A stretch of DNA of 64,000 nucleotides from Sphingobium sp. TKS (lineage in GTDB: Bacteria; Pseudomonadota; Alphaproteobacteria; Sphingomonadales; Sphingomonadaceae). Shown in pieces: positions 45,913 to 57,699 of the stretch (the stretch's first letter is position 1; each line of letters opens with the position of its first letter). The notes beneath the pieces were generated by a model. That model did not search any database and had not been told where the DNA came from. It saw only the letters and a list, made by a program, of their open reading frames with translations. The DNA lies in the NCBI RefSeq assembly GCF_001563265.1, contig NZ_CP005086.1, forward strand, positions 1-64,000. The letters are read 5' to 3'. The position numbers were made by a program, and so were the translations under genes.

Positions 45913-48900
45913 CCCATGACGACCAGGATCTGATGCGTTTTGCCGTCATCGGGGAGATCGATCTCGAAAGGACGCTCGGCGATCTCGGTATCGTCAATCA
46001 GCGCCGAGGCGATCCCCTTTGCGACACCCCAGGGATTTTCGACACGGATCTCGAAGCGGGTCGATCCGCGCCGCAGCGAAATCTCGAAGCCGGGCCAGCT
46101 ATCGGGAATGCACGGATCGAGATGGAGCGCCGTTCCGCGCAAGCGCAGCCCCAATATCTCTTCCACCCCGGCGCGATACAGCCAGGCGGCTGATCCCGTA
46201 TACCAGGTCCATCCCCCCCGGCCGACATGATCCGCCGCGGAATAGACGTCGGCCGCGACGACATAGGGTTCCACCTTGTAGCGGCGCAGATCGGAGCGGT
46301 TACGGGCGTGGTTGATCGGGTTGAGCAGCCAAAAGAGAGAGGCTGCCTTCGCGCCTTGGCCGAGCCGCGCAAGCGCGATGATCGACCAGACGGCGCCATG
46401 GGTATATTGGCCACCATTCTCGCGAATTCCCGGTGGATAGCCTTTGATATAGCCGGGATCGTGAGGCGTTCGATCAAAAGGTGGCGTGAACAGCAAGGCA
46501 AGACCATCATCGTCGCGGATCAGTTCCCGCGCGACGGCGTCCATCGCCCGCGCTGCGCGCTCTGACTGCGCGGCACCCGAAATGACGGCCCAGGACTGCG
46601 CGATCGAATCGATCCGGCATTCGTCGTTCGTCGCCGACCCGATGGGGGTGCCATCATCGAACCATGCGCGCCGGTACCATCCGCCGTCCCACGCATTGTC
46701 CTCCAGCGCCTTTTGCAATGCCTTCGCCGCTTCGCGCCATGTCGACGCCCGCGCCGCTTCACCACGCGCCTCGGCTATCGCGGCGAAGGCGGTGAGCGCC
46801 ATATGCGACAACCAGGCGAGCCATACGCTTTCACCCTGACCCCCGCTGCCCACCCGATTCATGCCGTCGTTCCAATCGCCGCCGCCGATAAGGGGAAGAC
46901 CGTGGGCGCCACGCGCGAGGCTGGCGTCGAGCGCGATCGCGCAATGCTCGTATACGCTCGCTATTCGGTCCGAGACGGTGGGCGTGAAGAAGCTGTCATG
47001 TTCGTCGTCCTTCAGCTTCTGCCCCTCCAGAAAGGGAACGGCCTCGTCGAGCAGCGAGGCATCGCCGGCCACGTCGAGATATTGGGCTACACAAAAGGCG
47101 AGCCAGAGCCTGTCGTCGGAGATGCGGGTGCGGACGCCTGCGCCTGAATGAGGAAGCCACCAGTGTTGGACGTCGCCCTCGGCGAATTGGCGCGCGGCGG
47201 CGCGCAACAGATGTTCGCGCGTGAAGGACGGATGCAGGGCGGCCAGCGCCATGCCGTCCTGGAGCTGATCGCGGAAACCATAAGCGCCGCTCGCCTGGTA
47301 GAAGCCGGAACGCGCCCATAGGCGGCAGGCGATCGTCTGGTAAAGGAGCCAGCCATTGGCCATGATGTCCAGGGATCGGTCGGGTGTCTTTACCTTGACG
47401 GTTCCGAGCAGCTCTTCCCATTGATCGTGAATTTCGGTGAACACCGCATCGAGATCCGCCTCGCGATAGCGATTGATGAGTGCGGTGGCTTCCTCCGGCC
47501 CGGTGGCGTCGCCGAGGAGGATGACGATTTCACTCTCGGCGCCTGGCGCCAGCTCGAGCGTTGTTGCCATGGCGCCGCACGGATCAAGACCTGCCCCGGC
47601 ATTGCCCGATAGCCGTGCTGATCCGGCTAGCCCGACCGGATCAGACAGGCAGCCGTTGCGGCCGATGAACTCGCGGCGGTCCCCTGTCCAGCTTGTCTGC
47701 TGGCCGGCAAGGTCCAGAAAGGCGACCCTGCCGGCGAAGGCGGCGTTCCACGGATTGCGCGCGAAGATCGCCTGAAGGTCCGGATCGACTTCGGTGCAGA
47801 CATAGGGCGCGGCTGCCGCCCGCGATGTGCCTAGAACCCAGTCGACATAGGCGGTGACGGACACACGCCGCCGCCGATCGCTCTGATTGCGCAATTTCAA
47901 TCGCGTGATCCGGATGGGATCGGCCTTGGGCACGAACGTCGTCATTTCCGATGCAATGCCGCGCGCCATATGCTCGAAGCGACTGTAACCCCAGCCGTGG
48001 CGGGTGACATAGACCCCCATTTCGTCGCGAATGGGAAGCGCTGTCGGACACCAGAGCTCACCTGTGTCCTCATCGCGCAGATAGATGGCGTCGCCGGGAC
48101 GGTCGGTGACGGGATCGTTCGACCAAGGAGTCAGTTGGTGTTCGCGGCTATTGACCGACCAGGTGAAGCCGCATCCTTCGGCTGAAATCTGGAATCCGAA
48201 GTTCGGGTTGGCGATGACGTTGATCCATGGCGCAGGGGTCGACTGGCCGGGGCCCAGGGTGATGACATATTCGCGGCCGTCGTCGGCAAAGCCGCCGATT
48301 CCATTGAAATATTCGAGCGGCGCCCCGGCCTCGGTGTCGGGTTGCGATGGGGCCGTTTGCGCGGCCGTCCGGCGATCTGTGCGTAGGGGAGGGATCGGGG
48401 CCTTGATGCGGTTGAGTTGCTCAGCGAGACCGCCGCCATCTCCTGTTAGTCTGACGCGCGCGACAGAGGCCAGCAAGGCACTGGTTTCGGCGGAAACAAG
48501 GTCGGCACGCAGGATGAATACCTGGCCCGTCAGCCCTTCTGCCGATGCGGGTGGACGGGCCTGGCTGGTGCGCAATGTGGTCTCAAGCGCCGTCTGCAAA
48601 TCCTGAACATAGGAGGCGGCACGTTCATTGAGGATGACGAGGTCGACCTCGAGCCTGCGGCTGCGCCAATATTCCATGGCCTGCAGCAGCTGATGGACGA
48701 GCCTTATGTCCTCGATGTTCGCGATGCGCAGCAGGATGATCGGCAGATCGCCCGAGATCCCCTGTGGCCAAAGGCCTGATTGCGGGCCTGCGCCGCTCGT
48801 GATGATTTCCGAGGAGGATCGAAGGGATGGACCAGCATAGATGAGATGGCCAGCGAGACGTTGGAAGTCGTTCGCCTCATCCCGCTCAATACCGAGATGA

Positions 48901-51900
48901 TGGAGCTGGATTTGAGCCTGCGTCCAAGCCAGCGTCACCGCCCGCTCGAAGGCACTGATGTCGTTCGTTTTGTCGACAACGTCGAGCAGCTTTTCGCGCG
49001 AGTCCGCCACCACCGTCCAGAAGTCGATGCGCGCGGCGGCACCCGGCGCCAAGCGGACCCGCCGGCGCAGGACGAATGCGGGGTCCAGAATCGTACCGGT
49101 AGAGCGCGCGAGGAGTCGACCATCCATAGCTGCGGCCGGGGTGCGAACGCCGAGCCCGCGTCCCAGAAATCGGGTTCGATCGGAATCGAATTCCGCGTTC
49201 GAGACAACGTCACCTGAAGCGACCGAATGATGCGCCGCCCAGATCTCTGTTTCGTCCGCTGATCGCCGGCGGCGGGTCGCGAGGATGGCTCCGAAGCGGG
49301 CGACAAACTCGGTCTGGATGAAGAGTTTCGAGAACACCGGATGCGCGACATCGGCCGCTTGCGGTGCGATGGCGATCTCGGCGTAGGAGGTTACCTCGAT
49401 CTCTCTGGGACGGCGTCCATTATTGGTAATCGTGAGGCGGCGCACCTCCGCGTCGTCCTCGGTCGAGACGACCACCTCGAGCGCCGTATGGAGATCGCCG
49501 TCCTGGCGCAAGAATGTCGCGCGTTCCTCGTTGAACTCGACGGAATAATAATCCGGCTCGACGCTCGTCGGCTGATAGGTCGCTGACCAAAGCTGATTGC
49601 TCTCGACATCGCGCAAATAGAGATAGGCGCCCCAGTCATCGCACGTCGCGTCCTCGCGCCAGCGGGTAACGGCCTGATCTCGCCAACGGCTGTAGCCCGA
49701 CCCGGCCGCCGTCAGCATGACAGTGTAGCGCCCGTTGGAGAGGAGATGCGTGGCCGGCGAAGCAGCATGCGGATTGACGTGTCGCCAAGCGGTGATCGTC
49801 GCGAATTCGCGGATCTTCGCGTCGGGCTTGGCATCGCTTGCCCAGGACGGCGCCGCGGCGATTTCGTGGGGCATGCGCTCATGCAGAAGCAATTCCACCG
49901 CGTGCATGATCGGTTCGGAATGGAACCGCTCGCGCATCATCCCGCCAAGCACCGTATCGGCTAGTGCGACGACGGTCATCCCCTGGTGATGGGCCATAAA
50001 GGCCTGGACGATCGCGACATTTTGCCCCTCCGACAGACGGCGGGTGGTGAAGTCGAGCGCCTCGAAAAATCCGAACCGGCCACGCGCGCCATATTGTGCC
50101 AGGTGGGTGAAGTTGCGCGCCGCTGAGACCGGCTCGACGAGCGCGGCGAGCGCTGTGGCGTAAGGCGCGACCACCGCATCCTCACCGAGACCGCGCTTGA
50201 GGCCGAGGCCCGGTATTCCGAAGTTGGAATATTGATAGGTGCGATGGAGGTCGCGGGCGTTATAGGCGGATTCGGAAATGCCCCACGGCATCGCCAGCGC
50301 CTTGGCATAATCTCGTTGGCGGCGGATAACGGCGCGATTGGTGCGCCCCAGGATGCTTTGGCTCGGCGCGCGCATGATCAAGGCGGGCATAAGATATTCA
50401 AACATCGAGCCGGACCAAGACAGCAATGCAGCACCGCCCTTGATCGGGGTGACGCTGTGTCCAAGCCGAAACCAGTGCCGGGCGGGTAGGTCGCCCTTGG
50501 CAATCGCGATGAAGCTTGCCAGACGGGCTTCCGAGGCGAGGAGGTCATAACAGCTCTCATCGAGCGCGCCGTCGCGCACCACGAACCCGATCGAAAGAAG
50601 CTGACGCTCCTGGTTGAGGAGGAAATCAAACTCCATCGCCAACGCCATTTCCCGTGCGCTGCGACCGATGGCGGTCAGGCGGGTAGCGAAATCGCCGTCG
50701 GCCGACAGGTCGCGTTGGTGACTGGCGATCGAATGGCAAACCGCCTGCGCCCAAAACTTGATGTTCGAGGCGTCCTCTCCGCGCTCCGCCGCGAAGGCCT
50801 TGGCGAGATCGACGAGAATCTCCGCAGGTGCAGCCAGCCGATGGAGCCGCTCGGCCAGCGTTGTGCCCTCGGCTGGTGTGGTTTCCAGCTGAGCGAAGAT
50901 GAGCGCGACTTCATCGTCGAGCTGCCGCCACGTGACGGTTTCGGTGCGCCGTGCGTCGCGAAGGGCCTCGACCTCCTCGCGCACGAGCAAGAGTGCATCG
51001 AAGATGCCGGCAAGCCGTTCCGTATCATCAAGTGCGCGGACGGACCAATCTTCACACGAACGGGCGAGCGCGATGAGGTGGCCCGCAAGATTGCCGCTAT
51101 CGACGGACGAAACATATTGCGGATCGAGGGCGCGCAGATTTTCGGTGTCGTACCAATTATAGAAATGGCCGCGATAGCGGTCGAGCTTCGCCATCGTCGC
51201 CATCGTCGCCTCGAGCCGCTCAGCTGTATCGATAGCGCCTGCCCAGCCGAAATCATGGGCGCTTGCGGTCGACAGGAGGTAGAGGCCGATATTGGTCGGT
51301 GAAGTGCGCCTCGCGAGCACCGGCGATGGCGTCTCCTGGAAATTGTCCGGGGGAAGCATGTGGTCGCGGGGCGTGACGAAGGTCTCGAAATAGCGCCAGG
51401 TGCGCCGTGCAATCAGTCGTAGGGCCTGGCGGTCGGTGTCGCTCAATATCTGTTCCGGCACGGCGCTGGACGGTCGGCTCACCCATCGCGCGATTGCGGG
51501 CGAAAGGATCCAGAGGATCGCGAAGGGCGCAGCGAGATAGAAGGTGCGGTCCCCGAAATACGCGGTTCCGGCTATCGCGACGACGCCCGTCACAACGGCG
51601 CCCGCCATCCAGCTGTAATAGGTGCCGAGGCTCGGATCGCGGCCGATCGTCGCTTGGGCGGCGGGTGTCCATTGGAGGAGATTGCGGCGGGTGATGAACA
51701 GGCGCGTCAGGGTTCGTATGACCGCGTCGGCCATCAGCCAGGCCTGGTGCGCGAGCAGCGTCACGATCAGCAGAATTTGCCAGAGCGCGTCGCCAAGATC
51801 GTGCAACACCCTCGCCAAATGCACGCGTGCCGGGATGCCGGGATGTCGGGCACCTGCCGATGCGAAAACGGGCGCCAGGCTCGGTAGCGCAATCGTCCCC

Positions 51901-53270
51901 AGGAAAAAGAGCGTCCAGACGAGGGCCGCATCGAACGGCAACGCCCATCCCGCCAACAGCGCCAGCACGCAGGTCAAGGGCGTGACGGACCGCCGCAAAT
52001 TGTCGATCATTTTCCAGCGGCCGCTAGCCGGCATCTGGGCGGGCAAGCGCCGCGATTTTCCGAGCAGCACGCTCCAACCGAGGATCCAGGGCAATAATTG
52101 CCAATCACCCCGCGCCCAGCGATGGTAGCGCAGTGACGCGATGTCATAGCGGGTCGGGTAGGATTCGACGACCTCGACGTCGGTTGCGAGGCCGGTCCGG
52201 GCAAATACGCCCTCGAACAGATCATGGCTCAGCAGGGTCGAGTCCGGCACGCGATCGGCGAGCACGGTCTCGAAAGCATCGACCGCATAGATGCCCTTGC
52301 CGGCATAGGAGCCTTCGCCGAACAGGTCCTGATACACGTCGGAAACCGCGGACGAATAGGGATCGATGCCATTTGGGCTGGAAAAGGCCCGTTGATAGGC
52401 CGAGCCCTCCGCTCCGACTGGCAGGCTGGGTGTGACGCGAGGCTGAAGGATGGCGTAGCCCTCGATGACGCGGCGTTTGACGGGGTCGACGATGGGGTGG
52501 TTGAGCGGATGCGCCATCTTGCCGATCAGCCGGCGCACGGTGTCGGGGGGAAGGCGGGTGTCCGCGTCCAGGGTGATCACATAACGAACGCCCTCGGATA
52601 CCGTTGGCGGCTGCCCGGCGAGGGCGATGAATGTCGTGTCCCTGGCGCCGCGGAGCAGGCGGTTCAGTTCATGGAGCTTGCCGCGCTTGCGCTCCCAGCC
52701 CATCCACCGGCCTTCGCTTTCGTTCCAGACGCGGCGGCGATGGAGCAACAGGAACCTGGCGCCGCTGGGCGAGGGCGGGTGCCGCTGGTTCAGGCGCGCG
52801 ACGGCATCGATGGCTGTCTGCAAGAGGGTGTCGTCGCCATCGACCGTCTCGCTTGCCGCATCGCGCCAATCCGAAAGCAGCGCGAACTGGATGTCGCCGC
52901 ATATGCTGGCAAGATGGTGGCTTTCCAGTTGCTCGACCTGCTCGAGGATCGCGTCGGAACTGGTCAGCAGGGTGGGTATGACCACGAGGGTGCGCAACTC
53001 GACGGGAACCTCACCGCGCAGCTCAAGACCGGGAATCTGGGTGACGCGGAACTGGTGGGTCAAACCCTGGTTTACGAGCGAGACAGCGGAATCGATCGCA
53101 GGCACCGCGCCCAAGAGCCCGAGAAATCCGAGCAATATCCAATCGACGCTGGCCTCGACGTGAAAGATCACCGGGAAGCCCAGCAAGAGCAAGGCGATGA
53201 GCGCGCCCGCCCCGGCATAGCCGCCGACGCCGAGCGCCCGATAGCCGCGGCTTGCGAGCGTCGCCAAGGA
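45909..53270 (-). pseudogene. NdvB/Cgs-like cyclic beta-1,2-glucan synthase, 5'-truncated by Tn3 element
   Basis: About 2450 residues remain. Membrane spans at the start are followed by a GT84-type glycosyltransferase domain (TLDADTRLPPDTV with D-x-D, then RYHRWARGDWQLLPW) to about residue 480. More spans precede a glycoamylase-like region, then GH94-type phosphorylase repeats with the acid in GGGDWNDGMNRVG. Full-length Cgs proteins have about 400 further N-terminal residues, absent here: the frame meets the Tn3 inverted repeat at 53271, and only TTG 53267 offers a start. The catalytic domains look complete, so some activity is conceivable if expressed. The product would be a periplasmic glucan. 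Confidence 0.8.
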
Positions 53271-53308
53271 GGGGGCGTTTGCGGGAGGGGGCGAAAACCT
53301 ACGCTAAG
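53271..53308. repeat. Tn3 element inverted repeat, left (truncates the glucan gene)
   Basis: A 38-bp end with outer GGGGGCG and inner ACGCTAAG, matching the right end with about five differences. The tnpA stop TAG lies inside it. Confidence 0.85.
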
Positions 53309-56190
53309 GATTTTGGCCAGCGATATTCGCCGGTGAGGTTGATGTGTTCCCAGCCCAGTGGTGAGACATGGGCGAGGAGATCGGGCGCGACGGCGGCGCC
53401 ATTAGCGGCTCGGCTGCTGACGACCTCTCCGAGCTTCATCGTATTCCAGAAGATGATGATGGCGGCCAGCAGGTTCATGCCGGCGATGCGATAATGCTGA
53501 CCTTCTCCCGATCGATCCCGGATTTCGCCGCGCCGATGGAAGCTGATCGCGCGCTTCAGCGCATGATGGGCTTCGCCTTTGTTGAGGCCGATCTGGGCTT
53601 GGCGCTGCAAGCCGGCGTCGAGAATCCAGTCGATCATGAACAGAGTCCGTTCGACACGGCCGACTTCCCGAAGAGCAAGGGCCAATTCATTCTGGCGAGG
53701 GTAGGAAGCCAGCTTGCGGAGAATCTGGCTGGGGGCGACCATGCCGGCGGCGATCGTGGCCATGACGCGAAGGATGTCGGGCCAGTTCCGCTCGATAAGC
53801 GGCTCTTTGATTTTCCCGCCGACCAGGCCCCGCACATTGGCTGGCGTCGCACCGGGGGTGAAGGCATAGAGCCTTTTTTGCGGTAGGTCGCGGATGCGCG
53901 GCGCGAACCTGTAGCCGAGAAGTGAGCAGGCGGCGAAGACGTGATCGGTAAAACCGCCGGTGTCAGCGAAATGCTGACGGACATGGCGGCCTGCGTCGTT
54001 CATGAGCAGCCCATCGAGAATATAGGGTGCCTCGCTGACGGTCGCCGGAATGACCTGGGTAGCAAACGGTGCATATTGATCGGAGACATGGCTGTATCCT
54101 TTCAGGCCTGGGATATTGCCGTATTTGGCGTTGACCATGTTCATCGCTTCGCCCTGCTCGGTGGCGAGGAAGAATTGTCCATCGCTGGAGGCGGAGTGCC
54201 CCTGTCCCCAGAATGCGGCCATGGGAAGCGTACCATGCGCCTCGACTATTATGGCAAGTGCCCGATCATAGGAACTGCCTTCGACATGCCAGCGTGCGAT
54301 CCGCAGCAATTCCCAGAAACTGTGCGTGTTGGTCGCAGCCGCCATCTTGCGCAGGCCAAGATTGACGCCCTCCGCCAGCAGAACGTTCATCAGCCCTATC
54401 CGGTCCACGCAGGGCGCGCCGGTGCGCAAATGGGTGAAGGCTTCGGAAAATCCGGTCCGCTCATCGACTTCCAATAACAGGTCGGTAATCCTTGCGGGCG
54501 GAAGCTGCCGGTATAGATCGAGCACGAGATCCTCTGCACCTTCCGGCGTGTCGGCCTTGAGCTTGTCGATATGAAGCCTGCCATTCTCGATGATGCCGCC
54601 GGGGATCGCCCCGGCCCGGGCCGCACGACCCAGTTCCTTCAACCGTTCATCCAGTCGGGCCTTGCGTTCCGCCAGCCATTCATGCGGTCGCAGCGGCACG
54701 GTGAGGCGAGCGGTCTGTTCTATCAACTGGGCCGGGACCAGTATTTGCTTGAGGTCGGCATAGCGACGCGACCCCGCCAGCCATATGTCGCCGGACCGAA
54801 AGGCATCGCGGATATGGAACAGCACCGCGATCTCCCACAGCCGGTGGTCGCCGACGGGTTGAGCGCGAAGATGGCGATGCCATTTCGAGTTCGGGCGGAG
54901 GAAGTCGATTGGCGGCGCGGCTTTGATCCCGCGTTGCAGGATTGCGACTGCCGCCAAAAGGGGCGTGGCAATCGGCGCCGCCTGCATGTTGAGCAGGCGC
55001 AGCATCCGGGGTGCGTAGAGGCGGAAGCGGTGATAGCCGTCCAGCACGCGGCTGAGCGGATCGGCCGCAAGTACGTTGGTCAGTGCGGAGGCTGTGGCGA
55101 CGAGGGTTCTGAACCGCTCCCAGCCAAGCCCCATGGCGATGATCCCGTCCAGCGCCGCGCCATCGTCCTGTGCCCCCAGCAATGCGCCGCCGATTTCGGC
55201 AAAGGATTTCAGCGTGTCCCGCACGGCCGCCTTTTCGTCGGCGATCCTGGTGCTGCAAAGGCGCTCGGACGCTCGATAGAGGCGACCGACGATGCGGTCA
55301 TGGGTTTCCACGACGACATCGGCCAGCGATGCCCGCCATTCCAGCGCACACACCGCGAGGATCGCTAGCCGCCTTTCTTCGGGCAGGTCGCGCATACCAT
55401 CTGCATAATAGCGCTCGCCCTGCCGGCGCAACCGGGCCACTCTGTGCGGCGGCACACCGGACACGAGGTCTGCGGGAAGATCGACGTCCTGGAGATATTC
55501 CAGTCGATCCATCAGCCGGTTGGCAGCGGCGGAGTTCGCGCCCACCTCAAATTGCCGCAGCCAGACAAACCGGGTAATACGGCCGTCCACCGTATCCTCC
55601 AGCAGGCAAGCCAATTGCTCGCCGAGGGCGGGCGAGATCCGTCCAGCGATACGCTCCTCAATGCGGCGCTCGGCATCGACCAATGCGTCGGCGCACAGCC
55701 GCTCGAACGTTGAGGGCGCCGGAAGAATCGTGCGGGTGCGGCGGCATTCCACGACAAAGCGGCGGGCGAGATCCTCGTTCGATGTTGCCGTCTCGGCCTC
55801 TCGCGCGATCCATTCACGCAGATCCCGCGCGCCGCGACCTGAAAAGGCCCGGTAGCCATAGATTCTGCGCAGGTCTGCCAGATGCTCGTGCCGCGTTTCC
55901 TCGCGCGTGGCATAGGGCAGCAGATCATCGCCACTCAGCCCGAGTTGGGCTGCGATAAAATCTGTCACTGGCGCCGGGATCACTTCGCCCGGTGCCAGCA
56001 CCCGACCGGGAAAGCGTAGCACGCACAGTTGCAGTGCGAAGCCGAAACGGTTGTGGTCGCGACGACGCTGCCGGATATGCCCGAGATCCTCATCGCTGAG
56101 GGTGTAATGACGCAGCAACTCGCCCTGATCGACCGGCAAACGGAGTAGCGCGTCGCGCTGGCGATCGGTCAGGGTCACGCGACGGGGCAT
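53299..56190 (-). CDS. tnpA: Tn3-family transposase TnpA
   Basis: A 963-residue transposase. The N-terminal DUF4158-type domain (MPRRVTLTDRQRDALLRLPV) and the catalytic C-terminal region are complete: the DDE context VSDQYAPFATQVIPAT, TGGFTDHVFAACSLLGY and LNKGEAHHALKRAI. AAGGAAC precedes ATG 56190. The stop is in the left inverted repeat. The protein is probably functional. Confidence 0.93.
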   Translation of the reverse strand: MPRRVTLTDRQRDALLRLPVDQGELLRHYTLSDEDLGHIRQRRRDHNRFGFALQLCVLRFPGRVLAPGEVIPAPVTDFIAAQLGLSGDDLLPYATREETRHEHLADLRRIYGYRAFSGRGARDLREWIAREAETATSNEDLARRFVVECRRTRTILPAPSTFERLCADALVDAERRIEERIAGRISPALGEQLACLLEDTVDGRITRFVWLRQFEVGANSAAANRLMDRLEYLQDVDLPADLVSGVPPHRVARLRRQGERYYADGMRDLPEERRLAILAVCALEWRASLADVVVETHDRIVGRLYRASERLCSTRIADEKAAVRDTLKSFAEIGGALLGAQDDGAALDGIIAMGLGWERFRTLVATASALTNVLAADPLSRVLDGYHRFRLYAPRMLRLLNMQAAPIATPLLAAVAILQRGIKAAPPIDFLRPNSKWHRHLRAQPVGDHRLWEIAVLFHIRDAFRSGDIWLAGSRRYADLKQILVPAQLIEQTARLTVPLRPHEWLAERKARLDERLKELGRAARAGAIPGGIIENGRLHIDKLKADTPEGAEDLVLDLYRQLPPARITDLLLEVDERTGFSEAFTHLRTGAPCVDRIGLMNVLLAEGVNLGLRKMAAATNTHSFWELLRIARWHVEGSSYDRALAIIVEAHGTLPMAAFWGQGHSASSDGQFFLATEQGEAMNMVNAKYGNIPGLKGYSHVSDQYAPFATQVIPATVSEAPYILDGLLMNDAGRHVRQHFADTGGFTDHVFAACSLLGYRFAPRIRDLPQKRLYAFTPGATPANVRGLVGGKIKEPLIERNWPDILRVMATIAAGMVAPSQILRKLASYPRQNELALALREVGRVERTLFMIDWILDAGLQRQAQIGLNKGEAHHALKRAISFHRRGEIRDRSGEGQHYRIAGMNLLAAIIIFWNTMKLGEVVSSRAANGAAVAPDLLAHVSPLGWEHINLTGEYRWPKSLA

Positions 56191-56314
56191 GCATGTTCCT
56201 TTTCTTTCCGACTCAATGTTTGAGATAGCTTGATTGCGATGCTGGTTGAGATACACAATGGCGTAGTCAAATGCCTATGCTCGCCCCGCCACCTCAAACC
56301 TTCGTTTGTGATCC
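56191..56314. promoter_or_regulatory. Probable res site and divergent promoters
   Basis: A 124-bp interval between divergent tnpA and tnpR. Repeated GTTTGAG/GTTGAG and TGTTTGAGATA-like words occur at 56218-56250, compatible with resolvase sub-sites. By analogy with other Tn3 elements it should hold the resolution site and both promoters. Individual boxes were not delimited. Confidence 0.5.
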
Positions 56315-56929
56315 ATGCTGATCGGCTATGCCCGCGTCTCCAAAGCCGATGGCTCGCAGTCGCTCGACCTGCAGCACGACGCCCTCCATGCCGCCGGCGT
56401 CGGGCCGGATAAAATCTATGATGATCGCGCGTCCGGTAGCCGCGATGACCGCCCCGGTCTCGCCGCCTGCCTCAAATCGTTGCGCGCTGGCGACGTCCTG
56501 ATCGTCTGGAAGCTCGATCGGCTCGGCCGAACGCTCACCCATCTTGTCAACACGTTGCAGAACCTGTCCGATCGCGGCATTGGCTTGAGGGTTCTCACCG
56601 GCAAGGGCGCGCAAATCGACACCACGACGCCGTCGGGCCGCATGGTGTTCGGCATTTTCGCCACGCTGGCGGAGTTCGAGCGGGATATGATCCGCGAGCG
56701 CACCATGGCTGGCCTGGCCGCTGCTCGCGCGCGCGGCCGAAAGGGAGGCCGCAAGTTCGCCTTGTCCAAGGCTCAGGTGCGTCTCGCCCAAGCCGCTATG
56801 ACCCAGCGCGACACGTCCGTCTCCGACCTCTGCAAGGAACTCGGGATCGAGCGCGTCACTCTCTACCGCTATGTCGGCCCCAAGGGCGAACTCCGGGACT
56901 ATGGAAAGCGCGTCCTCGGCTTAGCGTAG
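56315..56929 (+). CDS. tnpR: Serine resolvase/invertase TnpR
   Basis: A 204-residue serine recombinase. The nucleophile is Ser9 in IGYARVSKADGSQS, with the YDDRASGSRDDRPGL and KLDRLGRTLTHLVN motifs, a long E helix and a C-terminal helix-turn-helix (SVSDLCKELGIERVTLYRYV). It resolves cointegrates of the Tn3 element. The stop lies in the right inverted repeat, mirroring tnpA. Confidence 0.93.
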   Translation: MLIGYARVSKADGSQSLDLQHDALHAAGVGPDKIYDDRASGSRDDRPGLAACLKSLRAGDVLIVWKLDRLGRTLTHLVNTLQNLSDRGIGLRVLTGKGAQIDTTTPSGRMVFGIFATLAEFERDMIRERTMAGLAAARARGRKGGRKFALSKAQVRLAQAAMTQRDTSVSDLCKELGIERVTLYRYVGPKGELRDYGKRVLGLA

Positions 56930-56957
56930 GATTTCGCCCCCTCCCGCAAATGACCCC
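56920..56957. repeat. Tn3 element inverted repeat, right
   Basis: A 38-bp end beginning CTTAGCGTAGG and ending GACCCC, the imperfect mirror of 53271-53308. The TnpR stop codon TAG is part of it. Confidence 0.85.
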
Positions 56958-57102
56958 ATGATCGCGCCCTGCCAGAGTGATTGGCACGAGCCGAGGCTGC
57001 AGCCGGGTGGCTGCGGCCGCGAGTGCGTGGCCCTGGCCCGCTTGTGATTTCTACCGCCAACGCCTATATAGGATGCCGTAAAGGTCGTATTTTGGTTTGC
57101 AC

Positions 57103-57699
57103 ATGACTTCGCTGGCTGATCAGATTCTCGAGCGCCTTGATGGAGGCAGGGCATTGAATAGGAGCGAACTCCTGCTCGATGCCGATTATGATTCTGTCGG
57201 CCGCGCGCTTCGCCAGCTGATGAAGGACAAGCGTATCGAGCGGGTGGGACGTGGTCAATATCGCAAGGCTGAGTCAGGCAAGCGCGCTCCGATTACCGAA
57301 ACGATCGCCGATGCCATCGGCAGGAAGGTTCGCCGTTCCAAGCGGAATGTTTTCCTGCGCAGTGATTTCGCGCCGCTGGGAAGCTATGATGCGATCGGCC
57401 GGGCATTGCGGCAAAAAGCCAGGGACGGACAGCTCGTCCAGATCGGTTACGGTCTTTATGCCAAGGCCGAGGTTTCGCCCTTTACCGGTAAGCCGGTTCC
57501 GATCGTTGGTATCAAGAAGCTCGCGACCGAGGCGCTTGGGCGTCTTGGTAAGAAGGTGGTGCCTTCCTCGTTTGAAGACGCCTATAATCGTGGCCGTTCG
57601 ACGCAGGTGCCAACGGGCCGGACAGTGGCGATCGAGGATCGGGTTCGGCGCAAGATAGGGTATGACGGAAATTATGTCGTTCTCGAACGCACCCGATGA
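57103..57699 (+). CDS. AbiEi/DUF6088-like antitoxin with duplicated winged helix
   Basis: A 198-residue basic protein. Two homologous winged-helix units are visible: SRSELLLDADYDSVGRALRQ-like text near residues 20-58 and SDFAPLGSYDAIGRALRQ near 88-128, each ending in a wing (GRGQYRKAE, GYGLYAKAE). This matches DUF6088/AbiEi-type antitoxins paired with nucleotidyltransferase toxins. It would repress the operon and neutralise the toxin. ATG 57103 is taken as start. The 38-base overlap with the toxin gene shows tight coupling. Confidence 0.75.
   Translation: MTSLADQILERLDGGRALNRSELLLDADYDSVGRALRQLMKDKRIERVGRGQYRKAESGKRAPITETIADAIGRKVRRSKRNVFLRSDFAPLGSYDAIGRALRQKARDGQLVQIGYGLYAKAEVSPFTGKPVPIVGIKKLATEALGRLGKKVVPSSFEDAYNRGRSTQVPTGRTVAIEDRVRRKIGYDGNYVVLERTR

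Larger units (their letters stand above)
53271..56957. mobile_element. Tn3-family transposon, about 3.7 kb, with transposase and resolvase
   Basis: Bounded by 38-bp imperfect inverted repeats starting GGGGGCGTTTGCGGG at 53271 and ending (reverse complement) at 56957, with ACGCTAAG at the inner ends. It carries tnpA and tnpR, divergently arranged, with a res-like interval between. No passenger genes are present. The outer five bases (AAGGA left, ATGAT right) are unlike, so no target duplication is visible and the insertion is likely rearranged. Confidence 0.9.
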
